Notes under the pieces: generated by a model
What the model was told of the DNA's origin: nothing
The model's input: only the letters and a program-made list of their open reading frames with translations
The model's database searches: none
Program-made: the position numbers and the translations under genes
Origin: CAYQQQ01 sp964420125
Lineage (GTDB): Bacteria; Actinomycetota; Acidimicrobiia; Acidimicrobiales; Microtrichaceae
DNA length: 64,000 bases
Assembly (NCBI GenBank): GCA_964420125.1
Contig: CAYQQQ010000013.1
Span: 38,276 to 102,275, forward strand
Reading direction: 5' to 3'
Part shown: piece by piece, positions 16,624 through 25,777 of the stretch
Position numbering within the stretch: the stretch's first letter is position 1
How the letters are laid out: each line of letters begins with the position of its first letter

Positions 16624-19600
16624 ATGGGCTTCAACAACCCCGACGTCCCCTGGAACGAGATCGAGCGACGGCTGTCCGACCGGCAGGGCCGATCCGGGGG
16701 GAAGCCCTCCACCGGCACCGGTGCGCAGGGATGGTGGCGCGACGATCCCCTGGCACCACGTCGCCGTTCTCGTGCCCACCCCGGTGACGGAGGCGACAGC
16801 CCGGCATGGTCGCATCACCGTGAGCCCTACGAGTCCCCCGGGGACCTGCCGGTCCGCCGCGGCCCGGGTGGCCGTAGAGGGACGGCGGCGCCCTATGCCG
16901 AGTTGCACTGCCACTCGGCGTTCTCCTTCCTCGACGGCGCCTCCACACCCGAGGAGCTGGCCGAGGAGGCCGCCAGGCTCGGCCTGGAGGCTCTCGCGCT
17001 CACCGACCACCACGGCTTCTACGGGGTGGTCCGCTTCGCCGAGGCCGCACGGGCGCTGGGCCTGCCCACCGTCTTCGGCGCCGAGCTCACCATCGGGGCC
17101 GACCAGCCCCGGCCCGGTCCGGCCGATCCCGACGGCCGCCACCTGCTGATCCTGGCCCGTGACCCCACGGGATACGCCCGGCTGTCGGCGTTGCTGTCGA
17201 GGGCGCAGATGGCGGGGGAGAAGGGGCGCCCCCGGTTGAGCTTCGCCGATGTGGCCGAGGCGGCTTCGGGGCGCGCCCGGGGCCACTGGGCGGTGCTCAC
17301 CGGCTGCCGCAAGGGGACCGTGCCCGCCGCGCTGGTGGAGCACGGCCCGTCCGCCGCCGAGAGGGAGCTGCGGGCCCTGGTGGCCGCTTTCGGGGTGGAG
17401 CACACCTTCGTGGAGCTCTGGGACCACGGCGATCCCCTCGACTCGGCCCGCAACGATGCCCTGGCCCGCCTGGCCGTGGGAGCCGGGGTGCCGGCGGTGG
17501 CCACCAACAACGTCCACTACGCCACCCCCGCCGACCGGCGGCTGGCCACGGCCATGGCTGCGGTGCGGGCTCGTCGCAGCCTGGACGAGATCGACGGCTG
17601 GCTGCCGGCGGCGGCCGCCGCCCACCTCCGCTCCGGGGAAGAGCAGCACCACCGCTTCGCCCGCTACCCCGGTGTGGTGGAGGCCGCCGCCGAGCTGGGT
17701 CGGGCCTGCGCCTTCGACCTGTCGCTGGTGGCCCCTGCCCTTCCACCGTTCCCGTGCCCGCCAGGACCCGACGGCCAACCGCTGTCGGAGGTCGACCTCC
17801 TGCGCCGTCTCACCGAGGAGGGCGCCACCCGCCGCTACGGACCCCGCCACGCCGAGCGGGTGCACGGCGCCTGGGCCCAGATCGACCACGAGCTCGACCT
17901 GATCTGCGCCATGGGGTTCCCCGGCTACTTCCTCATCGTGTGGGACCTGGTCGAGTTCTGCCGTCGCCACGACATCCTCTGCCAGGGTCGGGGTTCGGCG
18001 GCCAACTCGGCGGTCTGCTACGCCCTCGGCATCACCAAGGCCGACGCCGTGAGCCTGGGCCTGCTCTTCGAGCGATTCCTGTCTCCCGAGCGCGACGGCC
18101 CCCCCGACATCGACATCGACATCGAGTCCGGCCGGCGCGAGGAGGTCATCCAGTACGTCTACGAGCGCCACGGTCGGAGCCACGCGGCTCAGGTGGCCAA
18201 CGTCATCACCTACCGCGCCCGCTCCGCGGTGCGCGACGCCGCCAAGGCCCTCGGGTTCTCCTCCGGCCAGCAGGACGCCTGGTCCAAGCGGCTCGACCGC
18301 TGGAGCGGCGTGCCTGTGCTCTCCTCCCGGCGGGAGGAGAACCCCATCCCTCTTCCAGTGCTGGAGCTGGCCGCCGGGTTCGAGGACCTGCCCCGTCACC
18401 TGGGCATCCACTCGGGGGGCATGGTGATCTGCGACCGACCGGTGGTGGAGGTGTGTCCCACCGAGTGGGCCCGCATGGAGAACCGCTCCGTGCTGCAGTG
18501 GGACAAGGACGACTGCGCGGCGGCCGGCCTGGTGAAGTTCGACCTGCTCGGCCTCGGCATGCTGTCGGCCATCCACTACGCCCTGGACCTGGTGCGCGAC
18601 CACCACGGGGTGGAGGTGGATCTGGCGGAGCTCCCCCAGGAGGACGCGGTCTACGAGATGCTGTGCCGGGCCGACACGGTCGGGGTGTTCCAGATCGAGT
18701 CCCGGGCCCAGATGGCCACCCTGCCCCGGCTGCGGCCACGCTGCTTCTACGACCTGGTGGTCGAGGTCGCCCTCATCCGTCCCGGTCCGATCCAGGGCGG
18801 CTCGGTGCACCCCTACATCCGACGCCGCAAAGGTGAGGAGCCGGTCACCTACCTGCACCCGCTGCTCAAGCCCTCCCTCGAGAAGACCCTGGGGGTGCCA
18901 TTGTTCCAGGAGCAGCTGATGCAGATGGCCATCGACGTGGCCGGCTTCACCCCTGCCGAGGCCGACCAGCTGCGCCAGGCCATGGCCTCCAAGCGCTCGG
19001 TGCGGCGCATGGCGGCGCTGCGGGACCGCTTCGACGCCGGCCTCGCCGAACGTGGCATCACCGGCGAGGCGGCAGAGGCGATCTGGGAGAAGCTGGCCGC
19101 CTTCGCCAACTACGGCTTCCCCGAGTCCCACTCGGTGAGCTTCGCCTACCTGGTGTACGCCTCGTCGTGGTTGAAGTACCACTACCCGGCCGCCTTCTGC
19201 GCGGCGCTGCTCAACGCCCAGCCCATGGGGTTCTACTCGCCGCAGTCCCTCGCCCAGGACGCCCGCCGCCACGGGGTGGTCGTGCGCACCCCTGATCTGC
19301 AGGCCTCCGGGTGGAACGCCACGCTGGAGCCCGAGGGTGGTTCCCGGGGCGAACGTGTCCCCTCTCGCCCGTCCAGCTGGGGATGGGACGGTCCCGCGGT
19401 GCGTCTCGGGCTCTCCTCGGTGCGAGGCATCGGCGACGAGCTGGCGCAACGGATCGTCGCCGGTCGTCCCTACACCGGCCCAGACGAGCTGGCCCGTCGG
19501 ATCGGCCTGGACCGCGGGCATCTGGAGGCGCTGGCCACCGCCGGCGCGTTCGGGTGCTTCGGGCTCACCCGACGGGAGGCCATCTGGGCGTCCGGTGCGG

Positions 19601-20085
19601 CGGCGAGGTCGCGCCCGGGACGGCTGCCAGGGATCGTGGAGGGGGTGCACGCCCCCCGCCTTCCGGGGATGGAGGACTGGGAGGAGGCGGTGGCCGACCT
19701 GTGGGCCACCGGGGTCGCTCCTGACGGCCATCCCACCCGCTTCGTGCGAGACCACCTCGACCACCTGGGCGTGGTCCCCGCCGCGGAGCTGGTCGAGCAC
19801 GCGGACGGCGAGCGGGTGAAGGTCGGGGGCGTGGTCACCCACCGCCAGCGTCCGGCCACCGCCGCAGGAGTGACCTTCGTGAACCTGGAGGACGAGACCG
19901 GCCTGGTCAACGTGGTGTGCTCGCGTGGCTGCTGGCAGCGCTATCGCAACGTGGCCCGCACCTCACCGGCGCTGCTCGTGCGAGGGAAGCTGGAGCGCAC
20001 CGTCGACGGTGTGGTCAACGTGGTGGCGGATCGTCTCGAGCCCCTGCCCCTCGTCGCCGCCCCTGCCTCTCGCGACTTCCGTTGA
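16624..20085 (+). CDS. dnaE2: Error-prone DNA polymerase III alpha subunit DnaE2
   Basis: C-family polymerase of 1153 residues used in damage-induced mutagenic synthesis. The PHP domain starts near residue 92 (YAELHCHSAFSFLDG; LTDHHGFYGVVRF). The palm carries PDIDIDIESGR (about 494-504) with the catalytic aspartates. GYFLIVWDLVEFCR and the finger/tau-type regions follow. The tail contains a helix-hairpin-helix (VRGIGDELAQRI) and a C-terminal OB fold (about 1060-1150). The first ~90 residues are polar, Gly/Arg-rich and probably disordered. The order and length match DnaE2/ImuC rather than replicative DnaE1. Its usual partners ImuA' and ImuB are not encoded in this window. A LexA box overlaps its promoter. 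Confidence 0.95.
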   Translation: MGFNNPDVPWNEIERRLSDRQGRSGGKPSTGTGAQGWWRDDPLAPRRRSRAHPGDGGDSPAWSHHREPYESPGDLPVRRGPGGRRGTAAPYAELHCHSAFSFLDGASTPEELAEEAARLGLEALALTDHHGFYGVVRFAEAARALGLPTVFGAELTIGADQPRPGPADPDGRHLLILARDPTGYARLSALLSRAQMAGEKGRPRLSFADVAEAASGRARGHWAVLTGCRKGTVPAALVEHGPSAAERELRALVAAFGVEHTFVELWDHGDPLDSARNDALARLAVGAGVPAVATNNVHYATPADRRLATAMAAVRARRSLDEIDGWLPAAAAAHLRSGEEQHHRFARYPGVVEAAAELGRACAFDLSLVAPALPPFPCPPGPDGQPLSEVDLLRRLTEEGATRRYGPRHAERVHGAWAQIDHELDLICAMGFPGYFLIVWDLVEFCRRHDILCQGRGSAANSAVCYALGITKADAVSLGLLFERFLSPERDGPPDIDIDIESGRREEVIQYVYERHGRSHAAQVANVITYRARSAVRDAAKALGFSSGQQDAWSKRLDRWSGVPVLSSRREENPIPLPVLELAAGFEDLPRHLGIHSGGMVICDRPVVEVCPTEWARMENRSVLQWDKDDCAAAGLVKFDLLGLGMLSAIHYALDLVRDHHGVEVDLAELPQEDAVYEMLCRADTVGVFQIESRAQMATLPRLRPRCFYDLVVEVALIRPGPIQGGSVHPYIRRRKGEEPVTYLHPLLKPSLEKTLGVPLFQEQLMQMAIDVAGFTPAEADQLRQAMASKRSVRRMAALRDRFDAGLAERGITGEAAEAIWEKLAAFANYGFPESHSVSFAYLVYASSWLKYHYPAAFCAALLNAQPMGFYSPQSLAQDARRHGVVVRTPDLQASGWNATLEPEGGSRGERVPSRPSSWGWDGPAVRLGLSSVRGIGDELAQRIVAGRPYTGPDELARRIGLDRGHLEALATAGAFGCFGLTRREAIWASGAAARSRPGRLPGIVEGVHAPRLPGMEDWEEAVADLWATGVAPDGHPTRFVRDHLDHLGVVPAAELVEHADGERVKVGGVVTHRQRPATAAGVTFVNLEDETGLVNVVCSRGCWQRYRNVARTSPALLVRGKLERTVDGVVNVVADRLEPLPLVAAPASRDFR

Positions 20086-20256
20086 GGAGCCTCGGCTCCG
20101 AGGATCAGGTCGACGAGGCGTCCGTGGGTCGACCGGTTCGCGCTTCGTCGCGCACATGGGCCCCTCGCTCGGCGCCGAGAGGGTAGCGTCGCGGCTTGAC
20201 GTGACCACCGGATCGGCGGGGCCGACCTCTTCCCGCCTGCACACAGGAGACCGGCA

Positions 20257-20997
20257 ATGGCGATCATCGGTTCGCTCTTCCAGGAGTACGCGGAGACCAC
20301 GGGCCAGGACCCGTTCGTCCACCAGAACAAGAAGCTGCTGAAGGTCCACATGGGCTACGGCCCGGTGAACGCCAAGATCGGCTCGATGGTCGCCTACCAG
20401 GGCGACGTGCGCTTCACCAACCAGGGTTCCGGCGGCCTCAGCAAGATGATGAAGTCCAAGCTCACGGGTGAGGGCGTCAACATGATGTACTGCGAGGGAT
20501 CTGGCGAGCTGTTCCTCGCCGACGCCGCCACCGAGATCCAGATCTTCTACCTCGACAACGACATGGTCTCGGTCAACGGCGCCAACGTGCTGGCCTTCTC
20601 CGCGTCCATCGAGTGGGACATCCATCGCGTCAACGCCGGGCGGGCCTCGATGATGGCGGGGGGGATGTTCAACGTGTCGCTGCGGGGCACCGGCTACGTG
20701 GCGGTCACCACCGACGGCGAACCGGTGGCGCTGGACGTGGCCGGTGCGCCGACCTTCGCCGACGCCCAGGCGGTCGTGCTGTGGACCTCCGGGGTCGCGA
20801 TGGACGTCCGCGTCGACACGGGAGGGCTCAAGTCCATGCTGCGGGGCGGCACCGGGGAGCTCGTCCAGATGGCCTTCGGTGGTCAGGGCTACGTGGTCGT
20901 GCAACCCTCCGAGGGGGTGCTGCAGGGCGGTCACCAGGCCACCCAGCAGGCCAGCTCCGGTTCCGGAGGGCTCATGGGCAACCTGCTGGGAGGCTGA
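20257..20997 (+). CDS. AIM24 / tryptophan-RNA-attenuator-like family protein
   Basis: A 246-residue protein of the AIM24 family (beta-sandwich, TRAP-like superfold). It contains VHMGYGPVNAKIGSMVAYQGDVRF, then FLADAATEIQIFYLDNDMVSVNGANVLAFSASIEWDI. Repeated G-x-G-rich strands follow (RGTGYVAV, GTGELVQMAFGGQGYVVVQPSEG), with a Gln/Ser/Gly-rich C-terminus. The bacterial role is not established; proteins of this family often sit near stress or envelope genes. A good ribosome site (AGGAG, 7 nt before ATG) is present, and a TAGCGT -10-like element lies about 70 bp upstream. No catalytic residues are evident. Confidence 0.8.
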   Translation: MAIIGSLFQEYAETTGQDPFVHQNKKLLKVHMGYGPVNAKIGSMVAYQGDVRFTNQGSGGLSKMMKSKLTGEGVNMMYCEGSGELFLADAATEIQIFYLDNDMVSVNGANVLAFSASIEWDIHRVNAGRASMMAGGMFNVSLRGTGYVAVTTDGEPVALDVAGAPTFADAQAVVLWTSGVAMDVRVDTGGLKSMLRGGTGELVQMAFGGQGYVVVQPSEGVLQGGHQATQQASSGSGGLMGNLLGG

Positions 20998-21073
20998 GCC
21001 TCCCGAGGGGCCGGCCCGGGCCGGTCTCGTCGATCGTTCACATCCGGCTGGGGATGGCCGATGGGAACTGGCC

Positions 21074-22531
21074 ATGCCGATTCCTCGACACCGCGCACGA
21101 TCGGTCCGGCGACGGCCGCATGTCCGCCCGCGGCCGTCGCGCGCTGCTGTGGGAGCGCTGGTGGTCGGCGTCGCCGCCATCGTTCTGCCCACCGCCGGTG
21201 CCGCCCCGCGGCCGGACGGCGCTGCCTCGGGCACGGCCCGCACGACCGGGACGAGCACCACGACCACGATGCCTCCCGGTGCGTCGACGCCGGCGGCCTC
21301 GCGTGCCAGTGCCAAGGCCAGCGCCCAGGCCAGCGCCGCCTCGTTGCGGCGGGATCGATCGGCGGTGCGCGCCGAGGTGGCGGCCCTGCAGCAGCAGCGC
21401 GACGACCAGTTCAACCGCTGGGCGCTCACGCAGATGGCGTTGGAGCACGCCCGCAACGAAGCGATCGGTGCGGTGATGCGGGCCGAGAAGGCGCGTCGAG
21501 ACGCCCTGTCGGCCAAGGACCAGCTCACCGAGTACGCGACCGAGGCGTTCATGAGCCCCCCGGCCACCGAGTCCCTCGCGGTGCTGTCCATCGGTGATGC
21601 CACCGACGCCTCGCGGGCACACGAGCTGCTCACCATCGTCGCCGATGAGCAACGGGCGGTCGTGGGCGACTTCCTCGACGCCCACACCTCGGAGCTGCGC
21701 CGTTCCGAGGAAGCCGAGAAGGAGGCGGCGCAGCACGCGGCAGCCGAGGAGGCGAGCGCAGTGGAGCTGCGACGCCTGGACGAGCTGCTGGCCCGCCAGG
21801 AGGCGCTCGACGCCGAGATCGACTCCCGCCTCGACGCTGCGCTCGCCGAGGTCGCCGCTCTGGAGGCGATCGACCGGAAGGCGGCCCGGGATCTGGAGGC
21901 GCAGGAGCGGGAGCTGGCGGCGCAGTCCAAGGCGGCGGTCGCGGCTTCACCGGCGAGCAGGGCCGTCACCGCCCGTTCGTCGCCGGCGCCGGCTGGTTCT
22001 GCGGCTGCACCCAGTGGAGGTGGCTCGTCCGGTGGTGCCACCGGGTCGACACCGGCCGCACCACCTCCGACCACCACCACGACCACCCCCCCGAAGTCCC
22101 CCGGTCCACCCCCGGCGCCGCCGAGCGGCCTGGCGACGTGGCAGGACGTCACCAAGGTGGGTGGGATTTGGGTGCACCGCTCGATCGCCGCACGAGTGCA
22201 GGCTCTGCTCGATGCGGCCGCAGCCTCCGGCATCCGGCTCGGCGGAGGCGGGTTCCGCGACCCCTCGGAGCAGATCCGCCTGCGTCAGGCGCATTGCGGG
22301 CCCACCGAGTACGACATCTACGTCAAGCCGGCCTCGCAGTGCACCCCTCCCACCGCCCAACCCGGCAAGTCGATGCACGAACGTGGACTGGCCATCGACT
22401 TCACCGTCGGCGGACGTGTGATCTCCTCACGTTCGGATCCGGCGTTCCAGTGGCTGGCCGCCAACGCCGCCAGCTACGGCCTGTACAACCTGCCCTCGGA
22501 GCCGTGGCACTGGTCCACCAACGGCAGCTGA
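21074..22531 (+). CDS. Secreted VanY-like M15 D-Ala-D-Ala carboxypeptidase with coiled coil
   Basis: A 485-residue exported protein. A long, Arg-rich signal peptide (hydrophobic core at about 26-45) precedes a Thr/Ala-rich segment and a predicted coiled coil at about 90-290 (heptad-like Ala/Glu/Leu runs). A Ser/Pro/Thr linker with six consecutive Thr comes next. The C-terminal domain (about 345-485) is an M15/VanY peptidase: SMHERGLAIDF near residue 433 supplies His and Asp zinc ligands, and EPWHW near 475 supplies the third ligand. The likely role is trimming peptidoglycan peptides, with the coiled coil possibly mediating localisation, as in NlpC/EnvC-type hydrolases. ATG at 21074 is the only start giving a plausible signal peptide. 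Convergent with the next gene, 9 bp apart. Confidence 0.87.
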   Translation: MPIPRHRARSVRRRPHVRPRPSRAAVGALVVGVAAIVLPTAGAAPRPDGAASGTARTTGTSTTTTMPPGASTPAASRASAKASAQASAASLRRDRSAVRAEVAALQQQRDDQFNRWALTQMALEHARNEAIGAVMRAEKARRDALSAKDQLTEYATEAFMSPPATESLAVLSIGDATDASRAHELLTIVADEQRAVVGDFLDAHTSELRRSEEAEKEAAQHAAAEEASAVELRRLDELLARQEALDAEIDSRLDAALAEVAALEAIDRKAARDLEAQERELAAQSKAAVAASPASRAVTARSSPAPAGSAAAPSGGGSSGGATGSTPAAPPPTTTTTTPPKSPGPPPAPPSGLATWQDVTKVGGIWVHRSIAARVQALLDAAAASGIRLGGGGFRDPSEQIRLRQAHCGPTEYDIYVKPASQCTPPTAQPGKSMHERGLAIDFTVGGRVISSRSDPAFQWLAANAASYGLYNLPSEPWHWSTNGS

Positions 22532-22540
22532 GGTCGCACG

Positions 22541-23446
22541 TCAGTTGGAGCGGAGCCGGGCCAGCAGCCGCAGCATCTCGATGTAGATCCACACGAGGGT
22601 GACCAGCAGGCCGAACGCTCCGTACCAGTCCATGTAGGCGGGCAGGCCGGCCTGCGAGCCCTTCTCGATGAAGTCGAAGTCCAGCAGGAGGTTGAACGCT
22701 GCGATGCCGACGATCACCAGGCTCAACAATATGCCGAAGGTGCCACCGCCGGAGATGGACATGAACGAGGGTGTGGAGCTGAACAGGGAGATGATCCAAC
22801 CGATCAGGTAGAGGAAGAACACCCCGAAGGTGGCGCCGATGATGGCCTTGGTCATCTTGGGCGTCACCCGCAGCACACGGAACCCGTAGAGGGCCAGCAT
22901 CGCCAGGAACACCCCCGCCGTGCCCAGGACCGCCTGCAGGACGATCCCGTTCCACTGCGAGTTGTAGAAGTGCGAGATGGCGCCGAGGACGTAGCCCTCG
23001 GCGATGGCGTAGCCGAACCCGGTGAACCTGGCGAGGTTGGGCTTGAACGACGTGACGATGGCGAAGCCCAGCGCCACGAAGAGCGCGACGATGAGCAGCA
23101 CCACCGAGTCGAACTCGGCTGTCACGGTCGGCTGGCCCGGCACCGGGTTCGCCACCTTGGTCTCGGTGACCGACATCCAGCCGAACACGGCGGTCACGGC
23201 GACCACCATGAGGAACAGGAAGGTGGCGCCCGCCACCCCGCCCATGGTCATGGTGCGTCCGGTGGTGGTGACGGGCCCCGCCGGCACACGGCCCGCCATG
23301 CCCGTGGTCATCGCACCGGCTGCGGCGACCTGGGTGGCCTGAGCGGACTCCCACTCCTGCGCGGGCGACGGCGGGGCCATGGTGGCGGTGCTGCCGTAGC
23401 GGGCCGGATCGAAGGCGTTGTCGGTGAGGATCGGGTTCCGGGACAC
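22541..23446 (-). CDS. Bax inhibitor-1 / YccA family membrane protein
   Basis: An integral membrane protein of 301 residues with a ~65-residue hydrophilic N-terminus followed by seven hydrophobic segments. GYAIAEGYVLGAISHFY and the C-terminal DFDFIEKG...PAYMDWYGAFGLLVTLVWIYIEMLRLL match the TMBIM/UPF0005 family, including acidic residues at the end that in characterised BsYetJ form a pH-sensitive calcium leak latch. I chose GTG at 23446, with GGAG 7 nt upstream, over the longer open frame, whose extra residues look noncoding. The gene is divergent from the PhoU-TrkA_C gene. Function in this organism is unknown. Confidence 0.9.
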   Translation of the reverse strand: MSRNPILTDNAFDPARYGSTATMAPPSPAQEWESAQATQVAAAGAMTTGMAGRVPAGPVTTTGRTMTMGGVAGATFLFLMVVAVTAVFGWMSVTETKVANPVPGQPTVTAEFDSVVLLIVALFVALGFAIVTSFKPNLARFTGFGYAIAEGYVLGAISHFYNSQWNGIVLQAVLGTAGVFLAMLALYGFRVLRVTPKMTKAIIGATFGVFFLYLIGWIISLFSSTPSFMSISGGGTFGILLSLVIVGIAAFNLLLDFDFIEKGSQAGLPAYMDWYGAFGLLVTLVWIYIEMLRLLARLRSN

Positions 23447-23619
23447 GTGGTGGCTCCGTGGTGTGCGGGGGACGACGATGTGTCGCTGCGCCAACGGTAG
23501 CGGCCGGTAGCCGACGTCGGGTGACGGCGCCGAGGCGATCCCGCCCGTTGCCCGTGGCATCGGGGCGACGTGGGGAACGGTCGGCGGCGTATCCTGGCGG
23601 GAGCCTATGGACCAGCCCC

Positions 23620-24858
23620 ATGGATGACCGGCCCCGAAGTCTGCGCTCGATGTTGAAGGAGGCGAAGGACTCCTCCGAGCTCATGATCGACCTCGCCTAC
23701 GCCGCGGTGTACTTCAACGACCCGGGCATGGCGACGGAGGTGTCCGAGCTCGAGGACCGGATGAACGACCTCGTGCAGGACATGCGGGAGGTGTGCATCC
23801 TCGCCGTGCGGCGGCCGGCGGAGGCGGAGGGCATGGCGTCGGTGCTGCAGGTGATCAGCGCCATCGAAGGCATCGCCAACGCCGCGGTGGACATCACCCG
23901 ACTCGTCACCCATCGCTACGGGATCCCGCCGGAGCTCCTCGCCGACCTGGCCGATGCCGAGGAGGTGTCGCACAGGGTGTGGGTGCGCGAGGGCTCCCAC
24001 ATGGCCCACCGGCCGCTGAAGGACCTGGAGATCCCGGTGCAGTGCGGCATGCGCGTGGTCGCCATACGCCGCGACCGGTCCTGGATGATCGAAGAGGTCG
24101 ACGGCGACCTGATCCTGGTCCCCGGTGACGTGCTGTTCCTGAGGGGCTCGCCGGCGGGCATCGGGAGGCTGCACGAGCTGGCGGCCGCCCCGACCTGGGA
24201 ACCGCCGAAGGCGGCGGTCGGCGCGTTGTCGGACCTCGACCGGGCGGTCGACGTGCTGGTGGAGATGAAGAACATCTCCGAGGCCGCTGTGGGTCTGGCC
24301 TACTCGACGCTCTCGCTGCGCGACACCGGTCTGGCCGCCGAGGTGCACCACCTCGCCGAGCGGCTCGACGAGATGAAGGACCACCTGCAGCTGTGGGTGC
24401 TGCGCGCCGCCAAGCAGGACACCGACCTGTCCCCGCTGCGGGGTCTGCTGCAGCTCGCCTCGGCCGCCGAGGAGCTCGGGGACCAGGCCGCCCACATGGT
24501 GTGGCTGATCGCGGACGACTACGAGTTGCACCCCATCGTGAAGCTGGCCCTGGGGGAGACCGACGTCGTGGCCACCAAGGTGCCGGTGGCGGCTGGCAGC
24601 ACGGCCGACGGCCGTCGCCTCGCCGAGCTCCACCTCGACATCGAACCGGGCTTCGGCGTGCTGGCCATCCGGCGCGACAACCGCTACCTCTATCGCCCGC
24701 GGGGCTATGTGAAGCTCCATCCGGGCGACGAGCTGATCGCCACCGGTCCCCACGAAGGTCGCAACCGGCTGGCGGAGCTCTGCGGCTGGTGGATGGTCGC
24801 GGACGAGGACGATCCCACCGGGGAGCTGGAGCTTCGTCCGCTGCGGGCGGCTCGCTGA
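23620..24858 (+). CDS. Tandem PhoU-TrkA_C (RCK_C) regulatory protein
   Basis: A 412-residue soluble protein that is an internal duplication. Each half (about 1-200 and 205-405) has a PhoU-like helical bundle (SSELMIDLAYAAVYF; NISEAAVGLAYSTLS) followed by a TrkA C-terminal domain (VQCGMRVVAIRRDRSWMI...LVPGDVLFLRGSP; IEPGFGVLAIRRDNRYLYRPRGYVKLHPGDELIATGP). TrkA_C/RCK_C domains bind nucleotides or ions and gate potassium channels and transporters. This architecture (COG3273-like) is usually orphan or beside a cation channel, but no channel is encoded here. It is 36 bp upstream of mca and possibly cotranscribed. ATG at 23620 fits the domain start; TATCCT about 25 bp upstream may be its -10. Confidence 0.85.
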   Translation: MDDRPRSLRSMLKEAKDSSELMIDLAYAAVYFNDPGMATEVSELEDRMNDLVQDMREVCILAVRRPAEAEGMASVLQVISAIEGIANAAVDITRLVTHRYGIPPELLADLADAEEVSHRVWVREGSHMAHRPLKDLEIPVQCGMRVVAIRRDRSWMIEEVDGDLILVPGDVLFLRGSPAGIGRLHELAAAPTWEPPKAAVGALSDLDRAVDVLVEMKNISEAAVGLAYSTLSLRDTGLAAEVHHLAERLDEMKDHLQLWVLRAAKQDTDLSPLRGLLQLASAAEELGDQAAHMVWLIADDYELHPIVKLALGETDVVATKVPVAAGSTADGRRLAELHLDIEPGFGVLAIRRDNRYLYRPRGYVKLHPGDELIATGPHEGRNRLAELCGWWMVADEDDPTGELELRPLRAAR

Positions 24859-24894
24859 GCGCGCCCCGTTTCCCCCGCCCGGTACCGTGTCAGC

Positions 24895-25776
24895 GTGGGG
24901 TCCAGATCCTCGGAACCGCTGCGACTGCTGACGGTCCACGCCCATCCCGACGACGAAGCGTCCAAGGGCGCGGCCACCGTGGCGCGCTACGCAGCGGACG
25001 GCATCGGCGCCACCCTGGTGTGCTGCACCGGAGGTGAGGCCGGGGACATCCTCAACCCGGCCATGGATCGCCCCGAGGTTCGGGAGCGGTTGGCCGAGGT
25101 ACGCCGGGAGGAGCTGATGCGCTCGGCGGCCATCATCGGCTACGACACGGTGGAGCTGCTCGGCTACCACGACTCGGGGATGCCCGACACCGAGGTGAAC
25201 GCCAGGGAGGACAACTTCTGGAACGCGGACTTCGACGAGGCGATCGGGCGGCTCGTCGCCATCATCCGTCGTGACCGGCCGCTGGTGATCGTGACCTACG
25301 GGGACGACCAGCGCCACTACGCCCACCCCGATCACCTGCGGGTGCACGACATCTCCGTGCCGGCCTTCGAGCGGGCAGCGGACCCCTACTGGTATCCCGA
25401 GGCAGGGGAGCCGTGGCAGCCGCTGAAGCTGTACTACACGGTGTGGTCGAGGCGCCGGATGTTGGGGCTGCACGAGAAGTTCCTCGAGTTGGGCCTGGAG
25501 TCGCCCTTCGGCGAGGACTGGATGGAGCGGATGCGCAACCTGGAGCACGATGACCGGGTGACCACGCTGGTCCCGATCGCCGAGCACTACGACGTGAGGG
25601 AGAAGGCGCTGCTGGCCCACGCGACGCAGGTCGATCCGGAGTCCCCGTTCTGGTTCGGCCTGCCGACCGAGGTGGCACGCGACGTGCATCCCTGGGACGA
25701 CTACATCCTGGCCCGCTCACTGGTGGATTCGGAGCCCCCCGAGGACGACCTCTTCGCCGGAATCCCCGGCCGGTAG
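24895..25776 (+). CDS. mca: Mycothiol S-conjugate amidase
   Basis: Zinc-dependent PIG-L/MshB-family amidase of 293 residues. It hydrolyses mycothiol S-conjugates to a mercapturic acid and GlcN-Ins during detoxification of electrophiles. The zinc motif HAHPDDE is at about residues 15-21, and the third ligand is in HPDH (YAHPDHLRVHDI). The length and the C-terminal HATQVDPESPFWF block fit Mca better than MshB. It shows that the organism makes mycothiol, an actinobacterial trait. GTG at 24895 follows a TACCGT element by 7 nt, suggesting leaderless initiation. The next gene starts 1-10 bp after the stop. Confidence 0.9.
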   Translation: MGSRSSEPLRLLTVHAHPDDEASKGAATVARYAADGIGATLVCCTGGEAGDILNPAMDRPEVRERLAEVRREELMRSAAIIGYDTVELLGYHDSGMPDTEVNAREDNFWNADFDEAIGRLVAIIRRDRPLVIVTYGDDQRHYAHPDHLRVHDISVPAFERAADPYWYPEAGEPWQPLKLYYTVWSRRRMLGLHEKFLELGLESPFGEDWMERMRNLEHDDRVTTLVPIAEHYDVREKALLAHATQVDPESPFWFGLPTEVARDVHPWDDYILARSLVDSEPPEDDLFAGIPGR

Positions 25777-25777
25777 C

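Noticed and set aside
15625..19842. Very long minus-strand frame antisense to dnaE2
   Set aside because: Frames open by GC codon bias are common opposite real genes. The N-terminal part has no protein features; only the last 301 codons are a real gene.
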